From: a virus
Direction: 5' to 3' (one strand)
Virus record (IMG/VR): IMGVR_UViG_3300006803_000021
Location: 1-64,000 of that record
Length of the DNA: 64,000 nt
Below are positions 48,423 through 56,367 of the stretch, in pieces (position 1 is the stretch's first letter; every line of letters begins with the position of its first letter). The notes under the pieces were generated by a model. That model saw nothing but the letters and a program-made list of their open reading frames with translations, had not been told where the DNA came from and did not search any database. Made by a program: the position numbers and the translations under genes.

Positions 48423-50371
48423 TAGTCGCCCTCATTTGAAAGGTCATTGTGATCATTTGCGTTCTCAACGGTGAGTTCTCCTTGGAGCATTTTCTTGCGA
48501 AGAGAAGATCGATCACCAAAGTTTGTGTTCAGGACAGCTTCGAGGCGACCATCGTCTAAGACAGGTATTTTCGACTTCTTGTCATTGACGTGAGCGACCC
48601 ATTCTTCGTTGTCGAGAGCACCAAGACCTTTGAAACGAGATACGAACTTCCATCCTTGCTTCTTCAATTCATCCATGTCGAAATGTTCGCCAACGTAGAA
48701 GTAGCGACGTTCTTTGCCTTTCTGAACAGCGAAGAGCGGTGTCAGGGACATGACGATGAAAGGCTTGCCCTTGTTGTTCTCTTCCAACCATTCGCGATCA
48801 AAGAGCTCCGGCCAGAAGTTGTAGAAGAGCGCGATGATCAGTCCTGTGATGTTCGAACCATCATGATCTGCGTCGGTGTAGATTTGGATTTGCGAATAGC
48901 GAAGATTCGCAGGATCGGCAGATTTGCCAGGAACGATTCCGATGGCTGCACAGATTTGATCGATCGTTTCCGACTTCAGAGCAGACTTAGGACGAAGACC
49001 CCACGTGTTGCGAATCTTACCGCGAAGAGGCATGGAAGCTTGAGTTTCGACATTGCGAACCGAGAGATATGATGATGAAGCTGAGAAACCTTCGAAGAGT
49101 GCGAGAGTGCATTTTGTGCGATCCTTCGCAGTCGCATCTGAAAGTGATGGAACTTTCTTCTTCTTCAGCTCCTTTTCCTTCTTGTCAATTTCAGCTTTAT
49201 CCTTACGACCTGTACGAGCAGAGCAACGATCGTAGATCATTTCGACGATCTTTGACGGAAGATTGTAGCGAGACATGTCGGATGGGTCGAGATAGTCGTG
49301 GATTTGCTTTGCGAGCTCAGGATTGAGGAGTCGCGACTTTGTTTGACCATCGAATTCGGGTGAGTTCATGAAGATCGTCATATAGAAGAAGCAGCAGTTC
49401 AAAACGTCTTGACTGTTTGGATTGAGCTTGCGCTTGCGGCTCTCTTTCTTCAGATACTCGAGAACGTACTTGCCGAACTTGAACTTCAGAGCGTCAATAT
49501 GTGATCCACCATTGATGGTCGGAATGTTGTTGACCAATGAGAAGTGCTCGAATGTATCTGATGGAGCAATGAAGAGGTTGATCTTTCCGCTGTCACCAAG
49601 TTTGAGATGGTGAACATCTTCCGACTTTCCGAAGAGAGCCATCTTGGGATCAACCTTATGAGCAATCTTCGAACCGTTGAAGTAGACGTTGATGTCAGGT
49701 TGGCTCACCGAGATTTGGTAGAGCAACGATTCGACGATTTCTTCAGGGAGTGTGCCTTTGAAGATGTTCTTCGAGAGTTGGAATTCGATTGTAGTGCCGG
49801 TTTTGCGGCTCTTGCTTTCACCGATGACTGGCTCGGAGATGATGAGATCAATTTCACCAGGATCGAATCGTTGGAAGAACGACTTTCCGTCGCGTTCGAT
49901 GTAGGTTTGGAACCAGTTCGAACACATGTTGACAATTGAGATGCCGAGACCATTCATGCCGGCCGTTCCTTCACGCTCCATGAAGTTTCGACCTGTGCGT
50001 GTTTCGCTGAGTGCTGCTGTCGCTTTATAGGTGCCGAGCTCTTTAGAGAATTCGATTGGAATACCGCGACCGTTGTCGGAGATTTTGAAGATAAGAGACT
50101 TGTGGTCGTAGTCAACCTTCAGATCGCCTCCGCCGCATTTTGTCAGTTCGTCGAGAGCATTGTCGATTGCTTCACGAAACGAAACGAGAATCGCTGGGAC
50201 ATATTCGAATTCGCGAAACTCGATGACTTTCGAATCGTTGATGATTGGAAAGCGAAGCTTCTCGGAAACTGTTGAACCGAGATACATGGTCGTTCTCATC
50301 CGAGCATGTTGGAATTGAGTGAGAGCGATGATCTCGTCGTCTTTGATCGGTGTCTTTTTTCTTCGTGCCAT
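48422..50371 (-). CDS. 39: DNA topoisomerase II large subunit (T4 gp39/60-like)
   Basis: 649 residues as one polypeptide, whereas T4 splits this protein into gp39 and gp60. GHKL ATPase motifs: REAIDNALDEL (N box), ISDNGRGIPIEF and GTAGMNGLGISIVNM. The TOPRIM motifs are LFEGFSASSS and YTDADHDGSN. It pairs with gp52 to make the ATP-driven topoisomerase needed for replication initiation. It has its own promoter at 50396-50424. Confidence 0.95.
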   Translation of the reverse strand: MARRKKTPIKDDEIIALTQFQHARMRTTMYLGSTVSEKLRFPIINDSKVIEFREFEYVPAILVSFREAIDNALDELTKCGGGDLKVDYDHKSLIFKISDNGRGIPIEFSKELGTYKATAALSETRTGRNFMEREGTAGMNGLGISIVNMCSNWFQTYIERDGKSFFQRFDPGEIDLIISEPVIGESKSRKTGTTIEFQLSKNIFKGTLPEEIVESLLYQISVSQPDINVYFNGSKIAHKVDPKMALFGKSEDVHHLKLGDSGKINLFIAPSDTFEHFSLVNNIPTINGGSHIDALKFKFGKYVLEYLKKESRKRKLNPNSQDVLNCCFFYMTIFMNSPEFDGQTKSRLLNPELAKQIHDYLDPSDMSRYNLPSKIVEMIYDRCSARTGRKDKAEIDKKEKELKKKKVPSLSDATAKDRTKCTLALFEGFSASSSYLSVRNVETQASMPLRGKIRNTWGLRPKSALKSETIDQICAAIGIVPGKSADPANLRYSQIQIYTDADHDGSNITGLIIALFYNFWPELFDREWLEENNKGKPFIVMSLTPLFAVQKGKERRYFYVGEHFDMDELKKQGWKFVSRFKGLGALDNEEWVAHVNDKKSKIPVLDDGRLEAVLNTNFGDRSSLRKKMLQGELTVENANDHNDLSNEGD

Positions 50372-50395
50372 TTAGTTATCCTTTGCTTATGGTTT

Positions 50396-50424
50396 TTTAT
50401 ATCAAATTCTTTGTTACATGTACA
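50396..50424 (-). promoter_or_regulatory. Early promoter of gp39
   Basis: Minus strand: TGTACA, 17 nt ending TTTGA, TATAAA. The AAATGAGTTG sequence upstream of the -35 is identical to that of the 2498 promoter. Confidence 0.8.
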
Positions 50425-50478
50425 CAACTCATTTGTGTACTTTTCTTGTCATGTATGTTACGACTATAAAATGACTAT

Positions 50479-50507
50479 AGAATATCACACCCGTATACAC
50501 CCGTACA
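50479..50507 (-). promoter_or_regulatory. Second early promoter upstream of gp39
   Basis: Minus strand: TGTACG, 17 nt ending TGTGA, TATTCT. It lies in a run of ACACCCGTA/ACACAGGTA repeats that offers further TGTACC/TGTACG boxes. Confidence 0.65.
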
Positions 50508-50648
50508 CACAGGTACACACGTGCAATCCTAATATATGTATCATAATCAAACACGATGATGAGACCCAGCGAGCTTGGTTGAAATGCTGATGATCAGGAC
50601 AAGTGGATCACACACGATAAATTCTTTTGTAAGAATGCATTTTGTATA

Positions 50649-50677
50649 TGTACATTAGTTTTGGAGTGTTTTATATC
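50649..50677 (+). promoter_or_regulatory. Plus-strand early promoter 1
   Basis: TGTACA, 17 nt, TATATC on the plus strand, in the divergent region. No ORF starts close downstream, so it may make a leader RNA across the repeats and palindromes. Confidence 0.6.
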
Positions 50678-50691
50678 TTCTTTATCCAATC

Positions 50692-50714
50692 CAATCAATC
50701 AATCAATCAATCAA
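50692..50714. repeat. (CAAT)n tetranucleotide repeat
   Basis: Nearly six tandem CAAT units in the non-coding divergent region. Length variation by slippage would change the spacing between the two plus-strand promoters. Confidence 0.85.
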
Positions 50715-50759
50715 GTTCAAGTATAGTCTAGGTCTGACTTGATTTGTATTGAGAAGGTG

Positions 50760-50880
50760 GGAGCAGCGCAGCTGCGGGCGGGAGTGTTGAATCGATTCGC
50801 ACTAGAGCAGCATCAAACCCAAAATCTTGAAGACTTCGTGAGGCGCTTGCGCATCGCGATGCTTTCGCACGCGAAAGCCA
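50760..50880. other. GC-rich palindrome cluster in the divergent region
   Basis: The region 50372-50956 has no gene and separates the two transcription directions. Within it are three perfect palindromes: CGCAGCTGCG (50767-50776), GCATCGCGATGC (50851-50862) and GCTTTCGC-AC-GCGAAAGC (50861-50878). The last two share their ends and so could form alternative hairpins. They lie just upstream of the promoter at 50894. Possible roles are an operator, a terminator of the upstream promoter, or an origin element. Confidence 0.6.
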
Positions 50881-50893
50881 ACACAATCAGTTG

Positions 50894-50922
50894 TGTACAT
50901 TGAGTTGTGATTGTGATATTCT
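50894..50922 (+). promoter_or_regulatory. Plus-strand early promoter 2
   Basis: TGTACA, 17 nt ending TGTGA, TATTCT; a perfect family member. It is followed by CAAAAGGATC and the ATG at 50957. Confidence 0.85.
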
Positions 50923-50956
50923 GAACCTACAAGCTAAACACAAAAGGATCACGATC

Positions 50957-51265
50957 ATGGGTACGAAAACGAATGACGAAGGAATGGAAGTGGAGATCAC
51001 TATCACTCGTTACGATCTCCAATCTGGGGGAATGTCAAAGCTTCTCAGTGATGTTTGGAGCATACGATCGCCAATGTACGACTCGTCGTTCGATCTCATT
51101 ATTCGTACGACTCCAGACAAACTTGCTGAGTTTCTCTATCTTCGCAATGATCGCAAAATGCGCAACAGCATGAAGAGTCTCAATCTCAGACTCTTCAAAC
51201 CAACCAAGTCGACGCCGTCCACACAACACATCAACGCTCTCGAAGATCAGCCGAGGTTGTTCTGA
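50957..51265 (+). CDS. Hypothetical protein (102 aa)
   Basis: ATG at 50957 with AAAAGGA upstream; the 22 codons before it lie in the promoter region. Mixed fold with a basic C-terminal half (RKMRNSMKSLNLRLFKPTK). No family is recognised. First gene of the plus-strand early operon. Confidence 0.6.
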   Translation: MGTKTNDEGMEVEITITRYDLQSGGMSKLLSDVWSIRSPMYDSSFDLIIRTTPDKLAEFLYLRNDRKMRNSMKSLNLRLFKPTKSTPSTQHINALEDQPRLF

Positions 51266-51759
51266 TGAAATTGGAAACATCTGACATGGACGGAAACATT
51301 TTCTGCGTCTCAGTCGACGGCATTCACGAAGGTGGTTTCACCAATCTTCATGATGCCATTGAAGCTCTCGTGGAAACAATGGACCTTGATTCGACAGGCT
51401 TCGTCTGCATCCAGAAGCGATCAAGTTGGATGGAAGATGACGAAAAGGAGAAAGCTGATCTCGAACGTCTCGAGCTGATGAAGACCGCGTGTATCATTGA
51501 CCAGTATGTCAATGCGGATGACGCTTCCTTGGATTCACCGAATCTTTTCGATTTTGCGTCATGCATCGAAGTTCGAAGCATTCTTCTCTATGGTGTGATC
51601 AATCAGACTGCGAAATGCCCGATCATCAAAATTGGGCAAAGTCTCGAAGTGGTAAAATATCATGAAGATTTGCAATTGCCTGTAGGCAGTAGACTTGTAT
51701 GCACCGAAGATAATCTGATCGACCTCAACATCCGCTATCGGAATTTGACCGTCGTCTGA
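51265..51759 (+). CDS. Hypothetical protein (164 aa)
   Basis: Starts one base overlapped with the previous stop (TGATG). Acidic overall, with a helical middle (EDDEKEKADLERLELMK) and a beta-rich C-terminus. No family is recognised. Confidence 0.6.
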   Translation: MKLETSDMDGNIFCVSVDGIHEGGFTNLHDAIEALVETMDLDSTGFVCIQKRSSWMEDDEKEKADLERLELMKTACIIDQYVNADDASLDSPNLFDFASCIEVRSILLYGVINQTAKCPIIKIGQSLEVVKYHEDLQLPVGSRLVCTEDNLIDLNIRYRNLTVV

Positions 51760-51788
51760 CTCTTCGAATAACGGATTGGACGAACTGA

Positions 51789-52361
51789 ATGACACAAGAA
51801 AGCCTTCTCAGCCACCTCATCAAGATGGTTTTGGAAGGGGGCGAAGGAGCTTCCGCACCAACGAACTCAGCTGATGGAGTAGCAGGCAAAACCAAGCCTC
51901 TGTTTAGGAAGAAGAAACGTTCGAAAGACGATGATGACGATGAAATCGAAGAGAAGCTCGAAGATATGGAGCAGAAGTTCCCTGTCTCTCACATCAATCA
52001 GGACAACGGCCTGATTTCTTACGGATTCGCTTGTGTCTCAAAGTGCATGAGCGAAATCGAAGAAGCTGCTGCAGATCGAGAGTCATTTGTTCAAACACTC
52101 GAAAGGGACTACGTCAGATACGTCAATCTCAAAAATGTGAAAGGGAGCCAAACTTGGCTCTCTAAGATGGGTGGTGGTGACACACTGCTCAAGAGCTCCC
52201 GCTTCATGGTCGAGCTCGAAAAACGACCTGTTCTCGTTCGCTGGAATGGAGAACTCATCATACTCGACGGACATCACAGAATGAATAAAGCGCTCGAAAG
52301 GGGCTTCTTTCGAAAGAAGTGCTATGTTTTCGATGTCATCAACCCAGGAGATATGAAATGA
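51789..52361 (+). CDS. ParB/sulfiredoxin-like domain protein
   Basis: 190 residues. A linker rich in Lys and Asp (RKKKRSKDDDDDEIEEK) lies near residue 45. The C-terminal part KRPVLVRWNGELIILDGHHRMNKALERG is the ParB/Srx-like core ('DGHHR-xx-A'), the same signature used in ParB nucleases, DndB-like proteins and sulfiredoxins. It may bind nucleotides or act as a nuclease or small ATPase. The target is unknown. Confidence 0.7.
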   Translation: MTQESLLSHLIKMVLEGGEGASAPTNSADGVAGKTKPLFRKKKRSKDDDDDEIEEKLEDMEQKFPVSHINQDNGLISYGFACVSKCMSEIEEAAADRESFVQTLERDYVRYVNLKNVKGSQTWLSKMGGGDTLLKSSRFMVELEKRPVLVRWNGELIILDGHHRMNKALERGFFRKKCYVFDVINPGDMK

Positions 52362-52501
52362 CAAATTACGCAAAGATACTGAACGAAGCCATCCAAGCGG
52401 TCCTGAACCCGAAGATGGAGAACTACAAGGACATAAAGGACCTTGCTGACATGAATGGAAAATCTGCCGGAGTGAATCAGAGTCAGCTCTTTCCTTCATG
52501 A
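52358..52501 (+). CDS. Small hypothetical protein (47 aa)
   Basis: ATG at 52358 in an ATGA overlap, with AGGAGAT upstream. It begins MTNYAKILNEAIQAVLNPK, similar to the start of the 84-aa protein at 56378 (TLKLLNEAIAEVMEAYE), so the two may share a short helical module. Confidence 0.55.
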   Translation: MTNYAKILNEAIQAVLNPKMENYKDIKDLADMNGKSAGVNQSQLFPS

Positions 52502-52746
52502 ATAATCGTGAACTTTTTCGAGCCTTTGTCGATGCTGTCGACCACATGATGGACGTCAATCGTTCTATGAAGACCAGACTTTCTGATGGTGGTGGTCTGA
52601 CACGTAATGAGATAGAAACTTTGGTTGACATAGTTGCTGACGAGCTTAACGACCAATTGGGACGTTTGCCTTCTCAGTATCGAAAGTTGATAAACAACAC
52701 ACAGGTGTTAAACGTAGTTGCGCAAGCAGTTGGAGCTGTGAAATGA
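52498..52746 (+). CDS. Hypothetical helical protein (82 aa)
   Basis: Starts in an ATGA overlap. All-helical prediction by eye (DAVDHMMDVNRSMKTRL, then DIVADELNDQLG). No family is recognised. It overlaps the exported protein gene by 4 nt. Confidence 0.6.
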   Translation: MNNRELFRAFVDAVDHMMDVNRSMKTRLSDGGGLTRNEIETLVDIVADELNDQLGRLPSQYRKLINNTQVLNVVAQAVGAVK

Positions 52747-53117
52747 AGAAGCTACTCGTCATGTTGACCTTCCTGTCGACGTGTCACCCAGTCTACGCCG
52801 CTGAACGCGAGACCTACTATTCGACCCTGATTTGTGCCGAACTCTACCATGGGACTGAACCGTATCTGTCAGGACCCCGACTGTTTCCCGACTGTGCAAC
52901 AGAATTCGTCGTCATGGAGTTCGACTGGGCGTATCGACCCAAACACTACGAGTGCATCGGACAGGCGCTGATCTACGCGCAAGAGACTGGGAAGATTCCC
53001 GTTTGTGTGTTGCTCGCACGAAACGATGAAGAACTCGCATTTGGATACGAGCAGAACTACAACTCATTCGGCGTGCTGACTCGTGTAATCGACACACGTC
53101 TTTGGGACCCAAAATAG
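52743..53117 (+). CDS. Exported PD-(D/E)XK nuclease-like protein
   Basis: 124 residues. A signal peptide (KKLLVMLTFLSTCHPVYA) ends at an AxA-like site. The mature part has FVVMEFDWAYRPKHYECIGQALIYA followed by QETGKIPVCVLLA. This matches bacterial exported proteins with the pattern 'vE-D-A--KW-E-iGQALyYA--TGk-p-ivLi', a PD-(D/E)XK-like fold. Three conserved acids are visible. A periplasmic nuclease or an inactive relative would suit exclusion of competing phage DNA. Activity is inference. Confidence 0.6.
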   Translation: MKKLLVMLTFLSTCHPVYAAERETYYSTLICAELYHGTEPYLSGPRLFPDCATEFVVMEFDWAYRPKHYECIGQALIYAQETGKIPVCVLLARNDEELAFGYEQNYNSFGVLTRVIDTRLWDPK

Positions 53118-53120
53118 TAT

Positions 53121-53149
53121 TGTACATTTAGCATAGAATTTGTTATATT
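53121..53149 (+). promoter_or_regulatory. Plus-strand early promoter for the 53174 operon
   Basis: TGTACA, 17 nt ending TTTGT, TATATT, then ATAACAAAGGAAATC before the ATG at 53174. Confidence 0.8.
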
Positions 53150-53173
53150 TGATCTATAACAAAGGAAATCATC

Positions 53174-53401
53174 ATGATAACTGCAGCAACATATCCTGAC
53201 ACATCCCAAGGAGCAGCATCGTTCCTTAAGGACAACATGATTAGCCATGAGTTCCTCAGTGCCAACCCAGATCCGTCAATCCGATTTATTTGGTTGGTAA
53301 ATGTCGACATGAATGGTGAAGAGATTAAAGTAGTTGTCCACCTTCCTGGCTCACTACTCGGTGGTGAGTTTGGTGACTTCGAGGTTGTTGAAACATCATG
53401 A
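53174..53401 (+). CDS. Hypothetical protein (75 aa)
   Basis: First gene behind the promoter at 53121, with AAAGGA in the leader. Compact, beta-rich (IRFIWLVNVDMNGEEIKVVV). No family is recognised. It overlaps the SLOG gene by 4 nt. Confidence 0.6.
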   Translation: MITAATYPDTSQGAASFLKDNMISHEFLSANPDPSIRFIWLVNVDMNGEEIKVVVHLPGSLLGGEFGDFEVVETS

Positions 53402-53793
53402 AGGAATTTCGAGTTCTCATTACTGGTTCGCACACTCACGTAGATCACGATTTGGTCTATTCCACACTCGATCAGTTAGGTGGAAAGTCGTTTGGAGATA
53501 TTTCGAACCCTTCATGGCTTCCACGACCTGATCTCGTCATCATCCATGGCGATGCTAAATGTGTTGATAGAGCTGCGGATGAATGGGCAGTAACCAATTG
53601 GGTAACCGTTCGTCCTTACCCTGCTGATTGGGGCAAGTACGGAAATCGTGCTGGTTCTATACGAAACCAACAAATGTTGGATGAAGAAAAGCCAGATTTG
53701 GTGATTGCGTTTCCGGGTGGTCCGGGAACTGCAGATATGATAAGAAGAGCACGAAAGGCGAAAATCGCTGTCGAGGAAATTATAGGAAGATGA
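53398..53793 (+). CDS. SLOG-domain protein (DUF2493-like)
   Basis: 131 residues. FRVLITGSHTHVD (strand 1 and Gly-rich loop), VIIHGDAKCVDRAADEWA, the segment PADWGKYGNRAGSIRNQQML and PDLVIAFPGGPGTADMIRRA form the SLOG/YspA pattern of Rossmann-like proteins. These bind nucleotide-derived ligands and are often linked to phage-host conflict (for example NAD- or ADP-ribose-derived signals). The ligand is not known here. Confidence 0.75.
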   Translation: MKEFRVLITGSHTHVDHDLVYSTLDQLGGKSFGDISNPSWLPRPDLVIIHGDAKCVDRAADEWAVTNWVTVRPYPADWGKYGNRAGSIRNQQMLDEEKPDLVIAFPGGPGTADMIRRARKAKIAVEEIIGR

Positions 53794-53796
53794 GAA

Positions 53797-54036
53797 ATGA
53801 AGAAACCTAGCAAAGACAGCGTAAAGGTCGGGGACATTCTGGTCTCGGACGGAGGGGAATTCCAGAAAGATGGAGCCAAAGGAAAGGTCCTGAAAGTGAA
53901 TCCCTTTGGTGTCAGTATTCAGTGGGGATCAGCACCAGCATCTTCATTTGCTGCGTACTCCCACCTCAAGTTTGACGAGTCAAAGAAGGAGAGCGTTTTC
54001 GAGGCAATCGTGTCCGTTATGTCTACGTTCTCATAG
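53797..54036 (+). CDS. Hypothetical KOW-like protein (79 aa)
   Basis: Small beta protein (VKVGDILVSDGGEFQKDGAK, then GKVLKVNPFGVSIQWG), the layout of KOW- or Tudor-like barrels. A weak guess at fold only. The stop TAG is followed by in-frame coding-like sequence. Confidence 0.5.
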   Translation: MKKPSKDSVKVGDILVSDGGEFQKDGAKGKVLKVNPFGVSIQWGSAPASSFAAYSHLKFDESKKESVFEAIVSVMSTFS

Positions 54037-54267
54037 TCGACGATTTCGAAAGCCGACCTGAAGAAGGTCACGGCCGTTCTTCAGAAATACACGAATAAGA
54101 TCAAGACTTCGTGAAGATTCTAAACAATACCTTCGACGAAGTCTTGGCGCATCAGATGATTTGCTGATCGAGGATTGGGCGACCGACGCCAATTCTGGTT
54201 CGACATCGATCAATATGTGTTCCGCGTCTACTGGGATACGACGAATACCGTCTCAATTGATCAGTGA
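54037..54267 (+). pseudogene. Degraded gene remnant
   Basis: No intact ORF, but fragments in different frames look coding. Directly in frame after the 54036 stop is STISKADLKKVTAVLQKYTN. Further on and ending at 54267 in another frame is FWFDIDQYVFRVYWDTTN. At least two frame breaks are needed to join them. An 8-bp stem (CTGAAGAA/TTCTTCAG) also lies in the region. It could be a decayed gene or an assembly-error zone. Confidence 0.4.
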
Positions 54268-54275
54268 ATTAATCG

Positions 54276-54548
54276 TCATGTGATCTTGAATCGCCACGCA
54301 TGAGTGGCTATCAGACATCTGGAAAGGAGCAATCTCGCTATTTGCTCCTTTTCTGCTGAGATAAGAACAATGTTCCACTGTTCGAATGACACGTCGTCGA
54401 ATCTCTCGTGAAAGCACCATCTCGGAATGATCTGATGCTCGATCTCTCCATCACTCTCGAGAATTTTGCAATACTCTGCGAATTCGTCGTTCACTATAAA
54501 TGGCGGACATATCAAGTATGGTAGAGCATTTTTGAGTGCAATCTTCAT
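54276..54548 (-). CDS. Hypothetical protein on the opposite strand (90 aa)
   Basis: ATG at 54548 on the minus strand. The frame continues upstream only as a shadow of uvsW. Composition is protein-like (VNDEFAEYCKILESDGEIEH, and a Trp/Cys/His stretch IPRWCFHERF). It is convergent with the 53797 gene and divergent from uvsW. An odd placement in an otherwise plus-strand cluster. Function unknown. Confidence 0.5.
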   Translation of the reverse strand: MKIALKNALPYLICPPFIVNDEFAEYCKILESDGEIEHQIIPRWCFHERFDDVSFEQWNIVLISAEKEQIARLLLSRCLIATHAWRFKIT

Positions 54549-54584
54549 CGTAGATTTTAACTCGGCGTGAGTGGTAAAATATAT

Positions 54585-56069
54585 ATGAAAAGCTCCGAAT
54601 TCCAGACAATCCTCGACTGTTCGAATCCCGTCCACATAGAAGTGGTCACGAACAACCATGCGGTTGAGATGGCTCTCTCCGATGAGTTCACATTCAATGT
54701 GCCTGGAGCACAATTCCAGCCGAGATACAAGAAAGGCAAGTGGGATGGAAAAATTCGAATGTTCGATCGTCGTTCGAAGAAAATCTACACTGGTCTCGTT
54801 AAGGACATCTACGACAAACTCAAATCGGAGGATTTTGGAGAAGTATACATCCACAATTTCAATGGACCAGAAAACCTTCGCTCTGACTTCATGGAATGGT
54901 TCGAGAAACAAACTTTCCCCTTCGAACCTGACGAATATCAGATAGAAGCTGCCATCCAGATGATCTGCGGAAAGAGACGCTTGATCGAATCGCCTACCAA
55001 TTCTGGCAAGACGTTCATCATCTATCTCTACGTCGCATATTGTCTTCATGCTCGCATATTCGACAACAACATCCTTGTGGTCGTTCCTTCAATTATGCTT
55101 CTCAATCAGACGTACGAAGACCTGATTGAATTCGGCATTGATGAAGAAGACATTCACAAACTGCGCGGTTCTAAGGACAACTCTGCGAAGATTACCATCA
55201 CGACATGGCAATCGATCTTCAAGCTGGAGCCTGAATGGTTTCAGTGCTTCGATTCTGTCGTCGTTGACGAAGTCCACCTTGCCGAATCTGCGTCCATTCG
55301 TGGAATCATGGAGAAGTGTCAGAATGCTCATCATCGAAATGGTCTTTCAGGATCACTCCGTGATTCAAAGACAGCTGAACTCGTTCTTCGTGGACTCTTC
55401 GGTCCAATCATCAAGACGACTACTACAAAGGAGCTGATCGATCGAGGAAGAAGTGCGAAGCTTAAGGTCATCTCTTCTCGATTTGGTTATGATCGTATTC
55501 GCGCTGATCGTCCTGATCTTTTCGAGAATCGTCTTGAGTATATGGATGAGATCAAGTTTCTTCTTGCCATCAAGGCACGAGATAGAGCAATTTTTGACAT
55601 CATTCAGAATCGCGACAAGGATGAGAACGTTCTCATTCTCTTCCGCTTCAAGAAGCATGGTAAACGACTTGTCGATCTCTATCGTAAGCTGTACCCTGAC
55701 GAAGAGGTCTACGTCATTCATGGCGGGATCAAGGGTGCAGATCGCGAGTTTGCAAAGAAACGAGCAAACGAAGGCAAAGGTGTCAAGCTCTTTGCGACAT
55801 ATGCGACACTCTCAACAGGTGTGAGCATCGACAATCTCAACGTTGGAGTTCTGGCATCACCTGTCAAATCGAAGATTACTGTCATCCAAACAGTCGGTCG
55901 ATATCTGAGAGTCTCTGAAGATAAGGACTCTGTAGACATCTACGACATTTTCGATGATCTTGAACTTGGACCGAATAACCAGTCATATTGTGCTAACCAT
56001 GCAGAAGAACGAATGCTCCGCTACATCGAGCAGGAGTTCGACATTGAGGAGGAGTATTACGATGTCTGA
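54585..56069 (+). CDS. uvsW: ATP-dependent DNA helicase UvsW (SF2)
   Basis: 494 residues from the ATG at 54585 (T4: 503); a GTG six codons earlier is possible. The N-terminal domain matches T4 UvsW (FQPRYKKGKWDGKIRMFD). Motor motifs are SPTNSGKTFI (Walker A), VVDEVHLAES (motif II), GLSGSLRDS (III), and in domain 2 LFATYATLSTGVSI and QTVGRYLRVSED (VI). It remodels replication forks and R-loops and is classed as late in T4. No clear ribosome site is seen. Confidence 0.92.
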   Translation: MKSSEFQTILDCSNPVHIEVVTNNHAVEMALSDEFTFNVPGAQFQPRYKKGKWDGKIRMFDRRSKKIYTGLVKDIYDKLKSEDFGEVYIHNFNGPENLRSDFMEWFEKQTFPFEPDEYQIEAAIQMICGKRRLIESPTNSGKTFIIYLYVAYCLHARIFDNNILVVVPSIMLLNQTYEDLIEFGIDEEDIHKLRGSKDNSAKITITTWQSIFKLEPEWFQCFDSVVVDEVHLAESASIRGIMEKCQNAHHRNGLSGSLRDSKTAELVLRGLFGPIIKTTTTKELIDRGRSAKLKVISSRFGYDRIRADRPDLFENRLEYMDEIKFLLAIKARDRAIFDIIQNRDKDENVLILFRFKKHGKRLVDLYRKLYPDEEVYVIHGGIKGADREFAKKRANEGKGVKLFATYATLSTGVSIDNLNVGVLASPVKSKITVIQTVGRYLRVSEDKDSVDIYDIFDDLELGPNNQSYCANHAEERMLRYIEQEFDIEEEYYDV

Positions 56070-56367
56070 ACAAGAACACAAATTCCTGTCGATTGGCGAC
56101 TTCAAATTCGGTGAGATCATTAAGATCGTTATGGGTGATCCTGACAGTCCTGAGGAGTTCCTTGGTCGATTTGAAGCGAAGCTCTACAATAGCGTCAAGT
56201 TCTCGAATGTTGTCCACATCCAGACAGGACAGAAGCACAAACAGGCCATATTCGCAATCATGAATGAAGGTGCTGGCTGCTTCAACTTCCCAACTGAAGT
56301 CGAACTCTCGAACTGGATGGACAAGGCATCCACGAACTTAGTAACATATAATGGAAAGCCAAATTAG
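56062..56367 (+). CDS. Hypothetical protein (101 aa)
   Basis: ATG at 56062 overlaps the last codons of uvsW. Small beta/alpha protein (FLSIGDFKFGEIIKIVMGDP). No family is recognised. In T4 the small UvsW.1 protein is also encoded next to UvsW, but no sequence likeness to it can be claimed here. Confidence 0.6.
   Translation: MSEQEHKFLSIGDFKFGEIIKIVMGDPDSPEEFLGRFEAKLYNSVKFSNVVHIQTGQKHKQAIFAIMNEGAGCFNFPTEVELSNWMDKASTNLVTYNGKPN

Noticed and set aside
50540-50590. Fourth copy of the conserved hairpin (GACCCAGCGAGC)
   Set aside because: Only the CCAGCGA tip is similar; the stem does not pair.
51651-51660. TAAAATATC box
   Set aside because: It lies inside the 164-aa gene with no gene start suitably downstream.
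54575-54582. TAAAATAT box as late promoter of uvsW
   Set aside because: It ends only two bases before the ATG, too close for a promoter of that gene unless the mRNA is leaderless.
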